Shown: positions 1 through 12,427, numbered from the stretch's first letter. The stretch: DNA of 64,000 bases from Sclerurus mexicanus (GCA_013396755.1 VWZF01005177.1:2396910-2460909), one strand, 5' to 3'. Notes: generated by a model not told the origin, from the sequence alone. Made by a program: numbers and translations.

Positions 1-2640
1 TAGCAATAAAAAAAGTATGTTTGAAGCTACGTCGTGGCAATTTGCTGCTTAGTGTTAAAATAGTGACACAAGCCAAGCAAGTGATCTTTCTTGCACTGCA
101 GGTGTAGATTAGGTGGTGGTAAATAAACTGTGATGACTGGAACTGCACATGAAAAATATGGTTTTAGAATGAGTTCTGTTCCTGTTTACTTATGTACCAT
201 GGAATTGTAATTCAGTATTCAAATGAACGTGAAGTTTTGCCTTGAGTGTTTTCTTTCTTTTGTTGGGTTTTTGCAGGGTGTTTTTGTTTGTTGTGTTGGT
301 GGGGTTTGTTCTTTTTAAAAAGGGAGCACTTATGGAAGCAAAATGCAAATGTCTGAGGAAAAGCATTTCAAACAAGTGTAGCTAGCGATTATATCAAACC
401 TAAAAGCAAATGAAATAGAAACTGTGGCCAAATATTTAGTTGTAGCTAAAAGATAATCAAACTATAAGAAAACCTCTTGTAAACACAGCATTTGGTATAG
501 TTTTTCTTATGCCTGGCTTTATCCCTGCTATATAATTCTTTGCACTGTATTTTTGAAATAGAACATTGTAATATTTTAAATTGCAAATTGAGCGAACAGT
601 ATGAAGGTTATGGACAGAGCTCTTTGCAGTACAAATTAACTTTTTTTTTTTTCCTATGGGGTTGAATATACAATTGTACATAGGAAATGTGAAAGCATCA
701 AGATTATGGGACTGCTTTTATTCCGAGTTTTTTGAAGTTGAAGGGTTTGATATGCTGTCTGTTCCACTCTGTGAGTGTGGGGATGGGTCTTAGGGCTGAT
801 TCTCATAGATCTGGCAATAGCTGGGATAGGGTATTACATGGTGCATTAGTAGGTCATGGTCTGTGTGTTCCTTTGGATACGTGCTGATGAACTTAAAATC
901 ACATAACATACCATTACTCTAAGATTGCTATTTGCAGCCTCAGCAAATCCTTCAACCATTCCCCCTTGTGAAAATACATATCTTTGAGCTCTTCTGTCAC
1001 GTGCATTTCCAACCACCATAACACCTCTGAGATTCTGGAGTTCCAGCAAGTACCCTTGTCTTAGGGTGGTGCTGCGTAGCAGATGAATCAAGGGCCAGAG
1101 TGTGACAGTATATGAAAATCACACACTGCCAATTTTATTTTTTTTTATTTAATTGGAGGTGTTTAAGATTTATAATAGCTCTGTGCTACTCTGATTGATA
1201 GTGTGCAAGCAATACACAATTGGAGTGAAGGGATAAATGAGAGGGATCTTTTGTCCCGCAAAATGTTGGTATGGGAATGGTAAAAGGCAAAAAAGCCTTC
1301 ACAACTTGGCCACAAAGTGTGCACAAAGTTTGGAGAGTGTGTGAATGTTTTAGAGAGCAGCTTCCAATGGGAAGGTTTATTATGGTGATTTTATGTACAA
1401 GGTGAATGAGAGCTGGTGCAGAGAAACAGATACCTGAGAAGCGAGGGTCAAAGTGCTAGTTTTTGAGATACTGTTGAATGCTAAAGGCCTGCTCGGCTTT
1501 GTTTTTGATGCATAATCTTTCCTTCTGCATTTGAAATCAACCAGGACAGACTAATCCCAAGAATAAGGCAGATCACATGAAGGGCTGTTTCCATAGCAGA
1601 TGCTGTCATAAGAGTGCTGAGTTCCTCTTGTGATAGAGCAAGGCCACAGGACAATGCAGATGGCAGGGCAAATCCTGTTTGTCTTGACTGTTAACTCAGT
1701 TCTAGTTCCTGCAGAAAACAAACCCCACCAAACATCCAATTAAGGAGATTGAATTGGTTGAAATTTGAACCCAGGCTTGCATTTACATATCTTCTGAATA
1801 ATGATCTTCAATAAGGTTTACATCACTTCATGTTGACTGATTGAGTAGCAGTTTGCACAGTCCTGCAGGAAGGGACTGTCAGGTGACTTTCCCAAGGACT
1901 GCACTGTGTAGCTGCACACCTGCAACTGTGCTGAAAAAAAATCTAAGAGCTGTACTCAAAAAATACTTACACAGGTCTAATGAGCAAGTCCTTTGACAGA
2001 AATTGATGCTACTGAGACTGTTCTGTAAAATCACAGCAGTCTATTTTAGTATCATCTTGGGATGAAGCTTTCTACTAAACACTGACAACAAGGTTATCTG
2101 TGAAGTAAAGCTGTTATTTCAATATTTAGATTGGAAAGCTTAATATCCTTCTGAAACAAAATATAGTTACAGTTCCTATGACAACTGTTTCTCTCTCCTC
2201 TGGAGCATGGGCTAACGATAGAATTTCATTACATGGTCATGTAACACTGGGCACTATGACAGCCTTGTCATCTCCACTCTGCTGTTTGCTCCTAAATGGC
2301 ATTTAGCTGAAGCCCACTTGTATTGTGCAGAACATGAATTGTAGTGACTGACCTTCACTGTGCTTATTGCTTGCCACCTCTGACTTCCCAGCTTCCCGCT
2401 TTTCATTAGTAGGCTCGCTTTCTGCCCAAATACATTTGGTATGCTGAATTTTATTGACAAAAAATTCTAGGAACTTATTTCAGTGGTAGAAATTCTATAC
2501 ATTGACATTAATTAAGAATAGCATCTCAACGAGTACACAGAGTACTGATCTGCTGACAAAAATTTGTGAGTATAGCAACCAACCCGGACTATAGAGTAGA
2601 TTCCTTAGTTACTTCTGCAACACACTTAAGAAAAACTATA
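1..2640. other. Downstream flank of MAN1A1; no gene recognised
   Basis: This is AT-rich sequence beyond the inferred MAN1A1 3' end. It contains only short open frames, T/G low-complexity stretches (for example around 245-320) and no repeat I can name. I see no exon, RNA gene or CpG-rich promoter here. Confidence 0.5.
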
Positions 2641-2667
2641 ACAAGTTGAACAGATATATTAAAAGAC

Positions 2668-2673
2668 TTTATT
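2668..2673 (-). promoter_or_regulatory. Distal poly(A) signal AATAAA for MAN1A1
   Basis: The plus strand reads TTTATT, so the transcript has AATAAA. About 40-50 bases further along the transcript is a GT-rich stretch (aagtgtgttgcag, near 2618-2630) that could serve as the downstream element. Cleavage would be expected near 2640-2655. This is the last strong hexamer before the flank and was used to end the UTR. Confidence 0.45.
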
Positions 2674-2776
2674 CACAATAGAGAAATTTTTACAAATATA
2701 AGTTCTTAAAAATTAAGCATCTTGATCTATTATGTATTTCATAATTTGTTTATATAAAGATGAAGACTAAATGGAA

Positions 2777-2784
2777 TATGTACA
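2777..2784 (-). promoter_or_regulatory. Possible Pumilio-type element TGTACATA in the 3' UTR
   Basis: The transcript strand reads TGTACATA, matching the TGTANATA Pumilio consensus, close to the distal end of the UTR. A single octamer in AT-rich sequence is weak evidence. Confidence 0.2.
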
Positions 2785-3896
2785 AATCAAAAACAATTTA
2801 AATACATGATAGAAATGGATATGTATGAAGTCACCATAGAAACAGTGAGCCATTGGGCATTGCAAAAATCTGTGTACAACCGACACATATGCAGTACTTA
2901 TCTAACAAACAACCAAAATTATTTCCCCCCCTCCCCCCTGAAAAAACGTGGGTGTCATTTAAACTGATCTATCTCTTATGATTTAACATATGCAGATTTA
3001 AATGCGTTATCATGCTACAAGGAAATGGAAAAAGTATGGGCCACGTGTTTATGTCAAGATAATGTGTCAATGTCCTTATTGTCCCTATCTGGTCCTTGTC
3101 CCTATCTGTGTGTCTTCTCCCTCCCCTCCAACAATAAGCAATTTATTTTGCTCTTATGAATGACTGGGAACACAAAGTGATCATTACTAGCCACTTCCAT
3201 GCAGCTAGTTAAGTGAATGGGAAATAGAATGCATGTTATTTCAGCAATCTAACAAGCAATGGTAAGTGTGGACTGTTTCAAAAGGATTGCTCTAACTTTG
3301 GTGTTTTGGGGTTATTTAAAAAAAAAAAAGATAAATCAATATATTCTTATTTTAAGAAAAGTTTTTTTTTCTTACAGTTGGCAGATCTACACGTTGTACA
3401 ATCTTCTCGTCTACTTACATTAGTTTACAAAAAGTACAGTATAGTGCAGTTTGTACATACAACCTGAATACCAATACCAGTCACATTAAATTTGTGCTCT
3501 TTCAAATCATTCTAACTCCTACACTGAAAAAAATTCATATGAAATGTCTGTGTTACAAGGAAACAGTCATGATGCTTATATTTAAGTACATAAGACCCAA
3601 TGCATATGCAGCTGTGTGTTTGAAGCCTGCTTTTTGAAATATGAAGACCTGTTTCCTTTAAGCTCGTTAAGTACCAAGAAGATCACTAGAAACATCTGGG
3701 GGAAGCAAACTGTGGTTAAGAGGCTTACAAAACAGGCTTTCTAAAACTGTTTCTGTCTGAGCCGTTGCAGTTATTTAGCCAATAGCAGGCCTACAGTAGC
3801 ACATGCATGTGGTAGGCAGCAGCACGTAACTGAATAAAGATCACTAAGAAAAAGGTAATTGTTATTATTTTTTTTGTTAAAGATGGAAGAGTTTTT

Positions 3897-3919
3897 TTTA
3901 TTTTTATTTTATTTTTATT
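3897..3919 (-). promoter_or_regulatory. Cluster of four AATAAA hexamers: candidate proximal poly(A) site
   Basis: TTTATT occurs at 3897-3902, 3903-3908, 3908-3913 and 3914-3919 on the plus strand, giving four AATAAA hexamers within 23 bases of the transcript. Use of this site would give a 3' UTR of about 2.1 kb instead of 3.4 kb. The cluster lies inside an A-rich run of the transcript, so it could be only low-complexity sequence. Confidence 0.3.
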
Positions 3920-6047
3920 CCACAGCTATTAATTTCTTTGTGGTACTTCAGGGGGTGGGGAAAAAAAATCTCCCTTATAAATTAATGTTTCCAAAGAAAT
4001 ACAATGAAGTATAGTCCTCCAACAGTACAAATTCTGGAGCATCAAAATCAGCAGAATTTCTGCATTTCAACACAGGAGAGATCAAAGATGTCATCCTTGC
4101 TTGTTTGGTTTCCAAAAACTAGTGTGACATGAAAGAATCCATATTTTAAAAAAGAAAATAATTACTAAAAAAAAAAGGTAGTAAAGCAAAGAGTTTAGAG
4201 TCTATGTGCTGGCTCCATGAAGCAGGCTTTACCTGCACCTGCACATCCATTTCTATCCATTCTCCCAGTGCTGGGTGGCCCAGACTCAGCAGGCTGATGG
4301 AAGGATCAGCATCACAGATCCTTGCCTTGCCCCCTACGTAAATGTCTTTGGCAGCTCTTGTGGCACATGCCATCTTCTCTGTCTGCAGGGGAAGGAGAGA
4401 GGCAGTGCTGTCTTTACAGACTCCAGAAGGGTGAAGTCTGTGAGTCAGCTTCCAGCTGCTGTATATAAAAATGTAATTAGTTACTTTTGCTCTTGGCTTC
4501 TACCTAAGAAAGCCTCCCTTGCAGACTTCTGTGAGTATAGAAAAAAATGTACTCTGTACTGCCTAAACAATTGTGCTCCCTCAGCTATGGTTAGCAATGC
4601 TGGACATGTGAGCTATCTTACTAAATACCAGTAAAGATTACTGTTCAGAACCATGTTTTTTTTGCTGCAGTCCAATCAGTGTATTATGTGCTTTCTCAGA
4701 ATGGGAAGCCAGGTGTTTCTTACCTGAAATGTATGAGAGTCGTCCCGTCACTAAATGAAGACATAGGTGGACTTAAAAATCATGTAAACCACTCCAAACC
4801 AGACTTAAATTTCTTTTTCCCTTTGGTAATGCCACAAAGCAAAACATTTTTGGCAAAGCTGGTTACCTTTCTTAGTAAGCCAGGCTTCTACTCTAGGGAA
4901 TATTTTTTAAGCACATTGCATTTTTCTTACTTAAGACAGTGCCGTCAAGAAGTTTTAGTTCCATGCAGGATAATTTCCTCTCTGAGTGACTTATCTTCTT
5001 TTGAGGAGACAAATTTTCTTCAAGGAATTTGAACATCTAGCTTTATTCAAATAGATATGTTAAATTGCTTTGTGACAATTAACTATCAAGTCTGGTGTCA
5101 GGTCTGAACCTATCTAAATGTTTGCAAAAGTCCCAGAAAAACAAATTGTCTCTGGTATAATTCTCACCTTCCAGGAAAATGTCACTGAGTATTTTTTTGC
5201 CAATCAACCAAATGAAAGCTACTGGACTAAATATATAAAGAAGGTTAATAGTCCCCTTCTTAATAAAAAATGACTACCTTATTTTACTCCATAGTAGCTT
5301 GACTAAAGATGTAAGAATAACACCACTTAGAAAAGGGAGGAAACAATTTATTCTATTACAATATTCTAATCAAAACCTGAAAAACTAAAGTCTGCTAACT
5401 AATGCGCTAAATTCTTAGAAACTAGTCTAGTCTAACTTTTAACATATACTGCAGTTTCAGAGTTGTGTCTGCATGAGATGAATATAACCCTATGTAGACT
5501 TCATTGACAATGAAATAGAGATACTTTAACAAGTAACAATAGACCCGCATAAGAAGAGGCTGTCACAGTCACAAGATTTGTCCTGGATGACACACAAAAC
5601 AAATTAACATAGAACAAAACAAAAAAAAAAAAGGAAAAAGCTCTTTATACTTAATTCAATATGGCTTTTTGCAACATGGCAAAATATTACAGCTTAAAGC
5701 ATACATCTCCTCACAGAGGAGAAAAGAATTTTGCAGTCAAATTAAAAACATAACAGGAAACAGGTAACATGCAGCCCCTCTGCTCTTTTTGGCCAAGATG
5801 ACACTGCAATCTAATAGAATCTGGAGAGATGTCCTATTTCTCTTCTAAGAAGTTATTCATCTGGATTGGAGGACTGAGGTTTTATCATAATTAATTTGGG
5901 TCCACTTATAAATATTTATTTAAATATTCTTAAAGAAAATAGACTGCAAAACACTTGATTTAAAAATTTAACTCAGGAATTTAAAACCAAATCATGTGCC
6001 CAAGTCCTGGAAAGAAATATAAGGAATGAAACGAAGTATAACTTCAT

Positions 6048-6174
6048 CTATTTCTGGTTTTCTTCTTTATTCCCATCATCTTTGTGAAGAATAGGGAGAG
6101 GATGAGCCTCTGTGTTGAAAACCCAGTGTTCAAATGGAAGAAGATCATCTTCAGAAAACAGCAAATACAGGTAC
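6048..6174 (-). CDS. MAN1A1: MAN1A1 last coding exon with stop; calcium-site FNTEAHP motif
   Basis: The coding part of the terminal exon is 127 bases including the stop codon at 6048-6050. It completes a Lys codon, then reads YLYLLFSEDDLLPFEHWVFN and TEAHPLPILHKDDGNKEENQK. The Thr of FNTEAHP corresponds to the invariant Thr that ligates the catalytic calcium ion in GH47 enzymes. The acceptor is tttcttgctag before GTACCTG (phase 2). The charged tail after PILHKDD is not conserved with mammalian MAN1A1 as I recall it, which is normal for this family. Transcript sequence continues without a visible break into the 3' UTR. Confidence 0.95.
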
Positions 6175-6822
6175 CTAGCAAGAAAAAGAGCAGGAAATGC
6201 AACCACAAAAGTAAAACTACCATAGTTTTCAGGAAAACATGTAATAATTAATGTCATTTACTTGAGTACTAAACTTCTGTTGAAATGGCATGACTGCTTT
6301 TTTTCTGGTCTTTGCAACTTTTCCTTGCACAACAAAAGAAAACAAGTGAAGAGACTAAGACAAAACTTTATCTCATTAAAAACTTAGGAGATGATAGCAA
6401 ATAATGAAATATTTTGGTTTTCTCTCTTAACAGGCCCTGCAAGCTTTCCATGAAAGTTGACTTCTTTTTCTACAGTTTTAAAATGGAAAGTATGTAATAC
6501 AAGCCTGATAAAGCTAGTCAATTTGTTTCATTAGTGTTAGTATATCTAATTAGATCCTATCAAAGACAGGAGATGCAATTTCTCAAAGACTATCAAGTAC
6601 CTTCATCAGTAGTAAAGATAGTTTCTAGAAGTCAGGGAACTTAGTTTATTTACTTAAAAGGGGGGGGGGAAGTGATTTGGCTTCCTGACACCCAAGAAAA
6701 GCTATGCAATTCCACTCAGATTTTGTTATGTGAATGTCAAGGGTACTAATGATAAATACTTATCTGTAAATATGATACACAGAACTACTTCACATTAATG
6801 AAAGTCAACTTTTTTAACTTAC
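6175..6822 (-). other. MAN1A1: MAN1A1 last intron (648 bp)
   Basis: A phase 2 intron with donor gtaagt and acceptor tttcttgctag. A run of ten G on the plus strand at 6660-6669 is the only notable feature. Confidence 0.9.
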
Positions 6823-6938
6823 TTGAGTGTCTCTGAAAGGAAGAAGCTTTGCTGCACGTCATCATGGCTTTCATGATTGTTATAAACATCTCTGATGCCA
6901 GAATAACCACCATCTACTCTGCAGTGTTTTTCCAGTGC
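6823..6938 (-). CDS. MAN1A1: MAN1A1 coding exon (HCRVDGGYSGIRDVY)
   Basis: This 116-base exon encodes ALEKHCRVDGGYSGIRDVYN and then NHESHDDVQQSFFLSETL plus two bases of a Lys codon. The DVQQSFFLxETLKYLYLL block is conserved across class I mannosidases and lies near the C-terminal end of the barrel. The acceptor has a C-rich tract ending gcttcag before GCACTGG (phase 0). The donor is CTCAA followed by gtaagt (phase 2). The Lys codon is completed by G at the start of the last exon, giving SETLKYLYLLF. Confidence 0.95.
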
Positions 6939-9935
6939 CTGAAGCAGGGTGGGGGCAGAAAAAAAACAATGGGATTAATAAAATGGATCATCTGTCAGTT
7001 TTTCTTTGCTTGACAATAAAACTAGCCAAAAAAACAATTGTCACAATTTTTTTGACAAAGAGATGGCAACTAGATAAAGCTCTAGATAGAAAAAACTTTT
7101 TGACCTATTTGACAAGGCCACAAGTATTCCCAGCCTCTTAATTTTTCTTATTCAGTTTTATAACTCTGGTACCACGCAGTATAACGAAGGAGTTAGAAGA
7201 ATCTAAGATGATTATATTTAAAACAACTCATTATTCAAAACCAAATCCAGAAAATGGTATTTAACCCTAAATAACTTGTCACAATGAAAATGATGGGAAG
7301 GATGGTGGATTGCTGCATTTACTCAAGACCATCCTACTCTGAAATGTGGTGTTTGCTATGAAGATGGTATTGGAGCAACCACTTTCAGGCAGAAATACCT
7401 GGGGCTTTATCCAACCCCCGAGAGAGAGCCTGGAGGTAACTAGTTTCTCTGTTTCTGAAGTTACTACAAATATCACCTTCACCTGCTCTAAAGACCTTTC
7501 AAGATCTGTGTTTTGCTGTGAGTAGATATCCTAAATGTCCTTGATTTTGCAGGAGTCCCGGTAGCTGTCTGCACACATTTAGCTTGCATGTCAGGCTCTT
7601 CATAGTTTTCACTGGAGAGTATGCTACCTATTGTATATTTAAAAAGGATTTTTCTCCAGGAGAGATCCTTTTAAAATATAGCAGCCTATTTGTCTTTTCT
7701 TATGTGTCTTTAGGTTCTTTAATTTTCCCAGATACTTTTACTAAGTGACAAATATTCTTAAGTTTAAACAAGTAATTTCCCCTGGCTGGTACTCTTTCCC
7801 TCTTGTCTACTTCAACCTGCAATGAATTCAAGATGTTGAATCTGTCTTCTTGATTTTCAATGTCAAACACAAGATGGTGTTTTTCAAGGCACAGCAGAAG
7901 GAGAACTTGAAGGATAATGCTATTATGCAAGGGAATATTTGCATTCTAAACAGGGCAAGGTAAAATAAAAGCAAATTGCATTTGGCATTTATGTGCTATA
8001 ACATGTAGTTAGAGTCTTTTTTGAGTTCACTGTAGGCAGGCACCATGAAGGTACCTGAACACACTGCTATGATGTAAACTAAGGGGTTAACTTCTGCCAC
8101 ATCAGCTATCTGGTGGTATCTACCTGGTGCAAACATGAAGCATCTTATCCCTCAAAGCTACTTTCCCTGTAAGTAAAGGAATAGGACAGTCACCTGCAGG
8201 ATTAGCAGGATAAAAAGACTCATGGTTGTCAGCCTTTAACTGGCAGTGATGGGCTTTTGTGCTCTTACCTGCAGTTTCAGAGTACTGTGATGTTCACAGT
8301 GATGGGATAGTGGTGGGTGGGAAGAAACAATCAAACACATTTTAAATTAGTAGTTCTCAGAAAAGGGGGGTGGCTAAGATCAGTTATGCTAGAGTAATGG
8401 AAAACATCAAGCACAGTGAAAAGTGGCTGATAGTCTCAAATGATCATAAAGGGGAAAAAAACAAAGGAAATGCTAAGAATTTAAAATATGTGCCACATTT
8501 ATAATGCAGAAAGGGAGGCTTTCATGAGCTAAGCTGATAAAACCTTTCTGACTCAGTAACAGTGGATATTGCTGGTGGTCATAACTGCATTTTCTCCAGC
8601 TGCTGAAGTACATACAAAATGATCTTGGACTCAAAGCAGCAAAGCAAGTTCACGAAGAAAAAAGGGAGAGGCTATAGCATATTTTTAGTTAGAGAAAAGT
8701 TAGAGAAATATAAAAGTTATAGAAGTTAAAGACTTAATAGACTTGTTGGAGAGTTTAGAAGTCACGACTTTAGAGGAGCTTCCTCTTCTACTACAAGGGC
8801 AAGGGAAATAAACCTAATGATTTCGTATTGCTAGAGTAATGAGTTGAAAATAGACATGAAACAGCTGAAGAACAACTTCTTTTGGGCAAAACCCAAATGG
8901 TCTGATTGTTCCCTCTTTTTTCTTGTTTCAATCTCAGGTTTCTTTTTGTGCAACAGGTACTGGTAATTAAACCAACCACCTTCAGTGCTTGGAGACTTCC
9001 TCAAGAACAGTAAGGGTGATGTGCTCTCTGGGGCAATATTAAGAAGCAAGAGGGAGCAGAATTTATGAAATAGCTGTGGTAAGTTATCATGATGTGCCAG
9101 AACAAAAAAAAAAAACAACATTGTCGGGTGGAGCTGTATTGCTATAAACATCAAGGGAGAAGAGGAAAGAAAAGAATTACTTTAAACCTACAACGGACTG
9201 TATAACTTCTGTGAAATTGTAAGGTCTGCTTTTCTGAAACACACAACTGTACGTTAGGACAGTGGAAGATGGGCCCTGTGCAGAGTGGGACCAGCTACAT
9301 CTCCCACACACGGGCTGTAATCCATTCCCTTAGAGCCAGAGGAGAGTAACCACAAGAATGTTAAACAGGGAACACACAGGGAGTGCTAAGCAGGTAAACA
9401 AGTGTACAAACTTGAAAGAAACACAAACAAACTGAACCAACAGGGTAAAGAGTAATAATAAGGAAAACATTTCAATTGTTTATAACAATGCTATCAGTGT
9501 GGGCAGCAACAATGAGTAAGGAAAAACATCTCCTGGAGAAGGAACATTTGGCATTACTGAAGCCTGGTGGGATGACTTCCATAAACAGCCATTGTAAATA
9601 TGCAAATTATAATCTTCCTGGGAAGATTCCAGTAAAAAAAATGTGTGCCTATGGGTGGTGTTAGCAAAGAAGAAAGGGAACAGCCCTTTAAATTAAAGGT
9701 TTTAAAAAACCCAATTGCTTTGGAATCATTAACTGAGGCACACATTGTTTCAGTACCACAGAGCCTACACCTGAGGGAGGCAAATATAATGCCCTAAATA
9801 ACTACCTAGCTGAATACAGCGCTTGCTGCAGATACGGAATGACTGTGAATATTCAGACAAGAAGTTTGAAAGTATACTTAATGCTACTAGTCTTTTTTTT
9901 GGAAAGCAGATTTTGCCTTTAATTCTTCAAGAATA

Positions 9936-10679
9936 TCAGATTACTAAACTTGAAATGCCTTTTTTTTTTTCCCCCACAATGCACAGCATTTGCAATACAC
10001 TCAGTATCTCACACAGTGAATACTGAATACATTTACAGATCTTGGTTGCTATTGAGGGAGTCAGGTACATGGAGTCACAGCCCAGTAAGAGCTCTCCAGT
10101 GGGGTCCCTCAGGGATGAGAAATTGTAGTGCACAAGTCTACATGTTCTGCTCTTAGTATAGAGCAACCTTCTATAACTAGAAGTGTAGGCCCCTCCAAGA
10201 AAGTTGTAATCAGACACTCCTAGAAGCAAGAGGTCTTGGGTAAACTGAAAAACAGGACATTTTTGAAATCCTGGAAACCAATACTTCTGCACCAGAAAGG
10301 TCACTGTGAAAAAAATAACACATACAGGTGTGGTGAGGTGTAGTGTTATTTTGGGTTTTGTCTGTTTTGTTTTTGTTTTGGTTCCCCCCCCCTTGATTTT
10401 TTTTAATTTTTCACTATACAGAGCCACAAAAATAATGTTCCTTAGCTTCCTGTATTTCCTGTCAGATCTCATATAATTTAACGAGGGTAACACCAATGTG
10501 AGGAGAAAGTAAGTGAACTCTGTAAGTGTAATAGGGACCCATACCTGGAGGATGGAACACGGTAAATCTAAAGTAGAAGTGATTAACCAGTGAAATAAAG
10601 GAAACAGTGGATTTGGCAAGCTAATTTCTGCAGTATGGACTAGCTGCCCTCTTGGAAGGCTTGGGCCAGACACAAACAA
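9936..10679 (-). other. Unexplained 744-base stop-free stretch inside a MAN1A1 intron
   Basis: This is the longest uninterrupted reading frame in the window, about 247 codons on the same strand as MAN1A1. The first codon is TTG; the first ATG is at 10470-10472, leaving 178 codons. The part before that ATG is hydrophobic (VPITLTEFTYFLLTLVLPSL), and a Lys/Thr-rich low-complexity segment comes from a T/G and C homopolymer tract. I recognise no protein family, no conserved motif, and no TE or viral domain. A chance frame helped by skewed composition is the most likely explanation. Confidence 0.15.
10340..10392. repeat. T/G-rich then C-homopolymer low-complexity tract
   Basis: An irregular T(3-5)G pattern runs into nine consecutive C at 10384-10392. 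Similar irregular tracts recur at 46309-46367 and 58972-59080 and, in complement, at 42590-42661. Confidence 0.6.
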
Positions 10680-11237
10680 AGAGCTAGATTCAGCATTTCT
10701 GGTTGAAGATCAGAGGCCAGTGGGACACAGAAATTTAAATCTAGAAGAGATTGCTATAATTTATGGAGATTTGTCTAGATGACCTATGCTTTTTGATTTT
10801 AAATGTTTCCTACTATCTAGTACTTCATCCTGGCCTTCATCACCCTAATTAGAATCACTTTTGTACAATTAGTGTTGAAAACACATTTAATAAAACTTAT
10901 TTCCATGTTCAAGGCTTACATCTGACACGTTTGCGCTTTCCATTCATGTTCAGCAACATCCTGTGCAGTACAACCTAATATAACCCTAATCCTACAAGTA
11001 TTTCAGAAGGAGGAATCACAAGGTATTTTTCTATTATACAATACCAGCAGCATTTGGTTTTGCCAAAATGATCTTAGTTAATCGATTAGTAAATGAATCT
11101 CTGGAAATCTGAGTTGATATTACTGATTTAAAATAAATATTTACTCTCCAGCTGCTAAACAATATCCAGATATCATTCAATAGCTCACTTAACAAGATAT
11201 GAGGATTTAACATGAGAAAAGTCAAATAGAACATTAC

Positions 11238-11410
11238 CTCCACAGCTTCCCATCCCCACTGCCTGTACTTCGGATCATGAGTGAGCCGCCACATGTACAT
11301 GTAGGTTTCTATGACTTCTGGTCGTAGGATGTAGTATTTTTCATTTTGTCTTGTAGCAATGGCCTCAACACCACCATCAAATCTGAAGGCTTCTGGTCCC
11401 AGTTTCATGC
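11238..11410 (-). CDS. MAN1A1: MAN1A1 coding exon with the LRPE catalytic base
   Basis: This 173-base exon starts with two bases completing an Arg codon, then 57 codons from MKLGPEAFRFDGGVEAIATR through QNEKYYILRPEVIETYMYMW to RQWGWEAVE. The Glu of LRPE corresponds to the proposed catalytic base of class I mannosidases (Glu599 in human ER mannosidase I) and the Glu three residues later is also an active-site residue. The acceptor is ttggctag before GCATG (phase 1) and the donor is GAG followed by gtaatg (phase 0). The FRFDGGVEAIATRQNEKYY string is the best single discriminator for MAN1A1 over MAN1A2 and MAN1C1. Confidence 0.95.
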
Positions 11411-12207
11411 CTAGCCAATATAAAAACATAGGCTAAAAATGAAACCTTTTTTAATGTCTTTAAATTATCTAACCTACCAGATCAACTATTCTTTCATGTG
11501 GCACAAATCCAGGTTATCCAGAAGGTATATAATTTATGAAAGATGCTGCTCATTTTTTAATATTTTGTAAATAATTCAGACTAGGAGAGAGCTGTTCTTC
11601 CTCAATGCCTTAAACAGTGGTTACAGTTTGAACAGTGATGCTAACATTTGCATTCTGGAAAAACTTCATATAACTAGCAACATGTGAAATTTTGCTTAAA
11701 AGATGAGGATATTTACTTTTCTCTATCAAATAGGAAAATGCACTCTGGGACCTGAAATGCTGCTAGGGTTATTTCTATAAGAAGATGAAAGAAACCACAG
11801 AAGCTTCCTGCACAGAAATCTACTTTCTCTGTGCAGTTCTATTGTTTGCAGCATTGTATCAACTGAACTGAGTGTACAACAGTTTTTTTGTGCATAAAGT
11901 ATGATTAACAGCTACAGTGATGGATAAATGAACAGGGTCCCTCTCTTATTTGTATTCAGCTATACAGAAATTGGCATAATGAAAAAAAGCTGTCATGTTA
12001 ATTACTACAGTGATGAGATAGGATTCAGGTGCACAGGAATTATTTATAAAACAGAGCATCCATTTTTAAAGTTACTCTTAAAGCAAAGCAGCATTTGCTC
12101 AGAAAAGATGAATAGGTCTCCCTGTGCTACAATTTTCATTCAACATTAAGCAAAAATACCTTCACAAAGTCAAGCTGTGAAGCTAAACTCTGCAATACAG
12201 TACTCAC
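11411..12207 (-). other. MAN1A1: MAN1A1 intron (797 bp)
   Basis: A phase 1 intron with donor gtgagt and acceptor ttggctag. Nothing else is recognisable in it. Confidence 0.9.
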
Positions 12208-12427
12208 GTGTACGATCATAGGATTCATGGCAAGTCCTAGCAATTTCAGCACCAAGCTCGATGTGATGGCCTGTCTTGTCATTAGGGGCTCCATCTGCTC
12301 CCAGAGCAAACATGCCTCCAGCAAAACAAGTGAGATGTCCCATCTTGTGTTCAAGCAATCCACCCTTCCACTCAGCGATGTACGTCAGCCCCCCGCTCGA
12401 TTTTCGGATGAGATGGGTCTCTATGGC
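12208..12427 (-). CDS. MAN1A1: MAN1A1 coding exon with the conserved cysteine pair
   Basis: This is the longest coding exon seen, 220 bases: 73 codons plus the first base of an Arg codon. It begins AIETHLIRKSSGGLTYIAEW, continues KGGLLEHKMGHLTCFAGGMF and ends ELGAEIARTCHESYDRT. The Cys of HLTCFAGG and the Cys of ARTCHESY correspond to the pair that forms a conserved disulfide in GH47 enzymes. The acceptor is cttctgcag before GCCATA (phase 0) and the donor is C followed by gtgagt (phase 1). HESYDRT is the usual class I mannosidase end of this block. The next exon is only 797 bases away. Confidence 0.95.

Larger units (their letters stand above)
2650..6047 (-). other. MAN1A1: Putative MAN1A1 3' UTR (about 3.4 kb)
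   Basis: Between the stop codon and the most distal good poly(A) signal lies an AT-rich stretch with no interspersed repeat and no recognised gene. It holds many T/A homopolymer runs, a C-rich tract at 2925-2938 (G-rich in the transcript), and a direct repeat of a 13-base unit at 3079-3091 and 3096-3108. Long 3' UTRs are usual for MAN1A1. The far boundary is inferred from sequence signals alone, and several nearer AATAAA signals exist, so shorter isoforms are plausible. Open frames on the plus strand at 4275-4634 and 4679-5032 are antisense to this UTR and look like chance. Confidence 0.5.
6939..11237 (-). other. MAN1A1: MAN1A1 intron (4.3 kb)
   Basis: A phase 0 intron with donor gtaatg and acceptor gcttcag. 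It contains the unexplained open frame at 9936-10679 and a T/G then C homopolymer tract at about 10340-10392. No interspersed repeat is recognisable. Confidence 0.9.

Noticed and set aside
2925..2938. G-rich run in the transcript, considered as a G-quadruplex
   Set aside because: Only two G runs are present, fewer than the four needed for an intramolecular quadruplex.
4275..5032. Two plus-strand frames of about 118 codons each
   Set aside because: They are antisense to the inferred MAN1A1 3' UTR, start downstream of no promoter I can see, and match no family.
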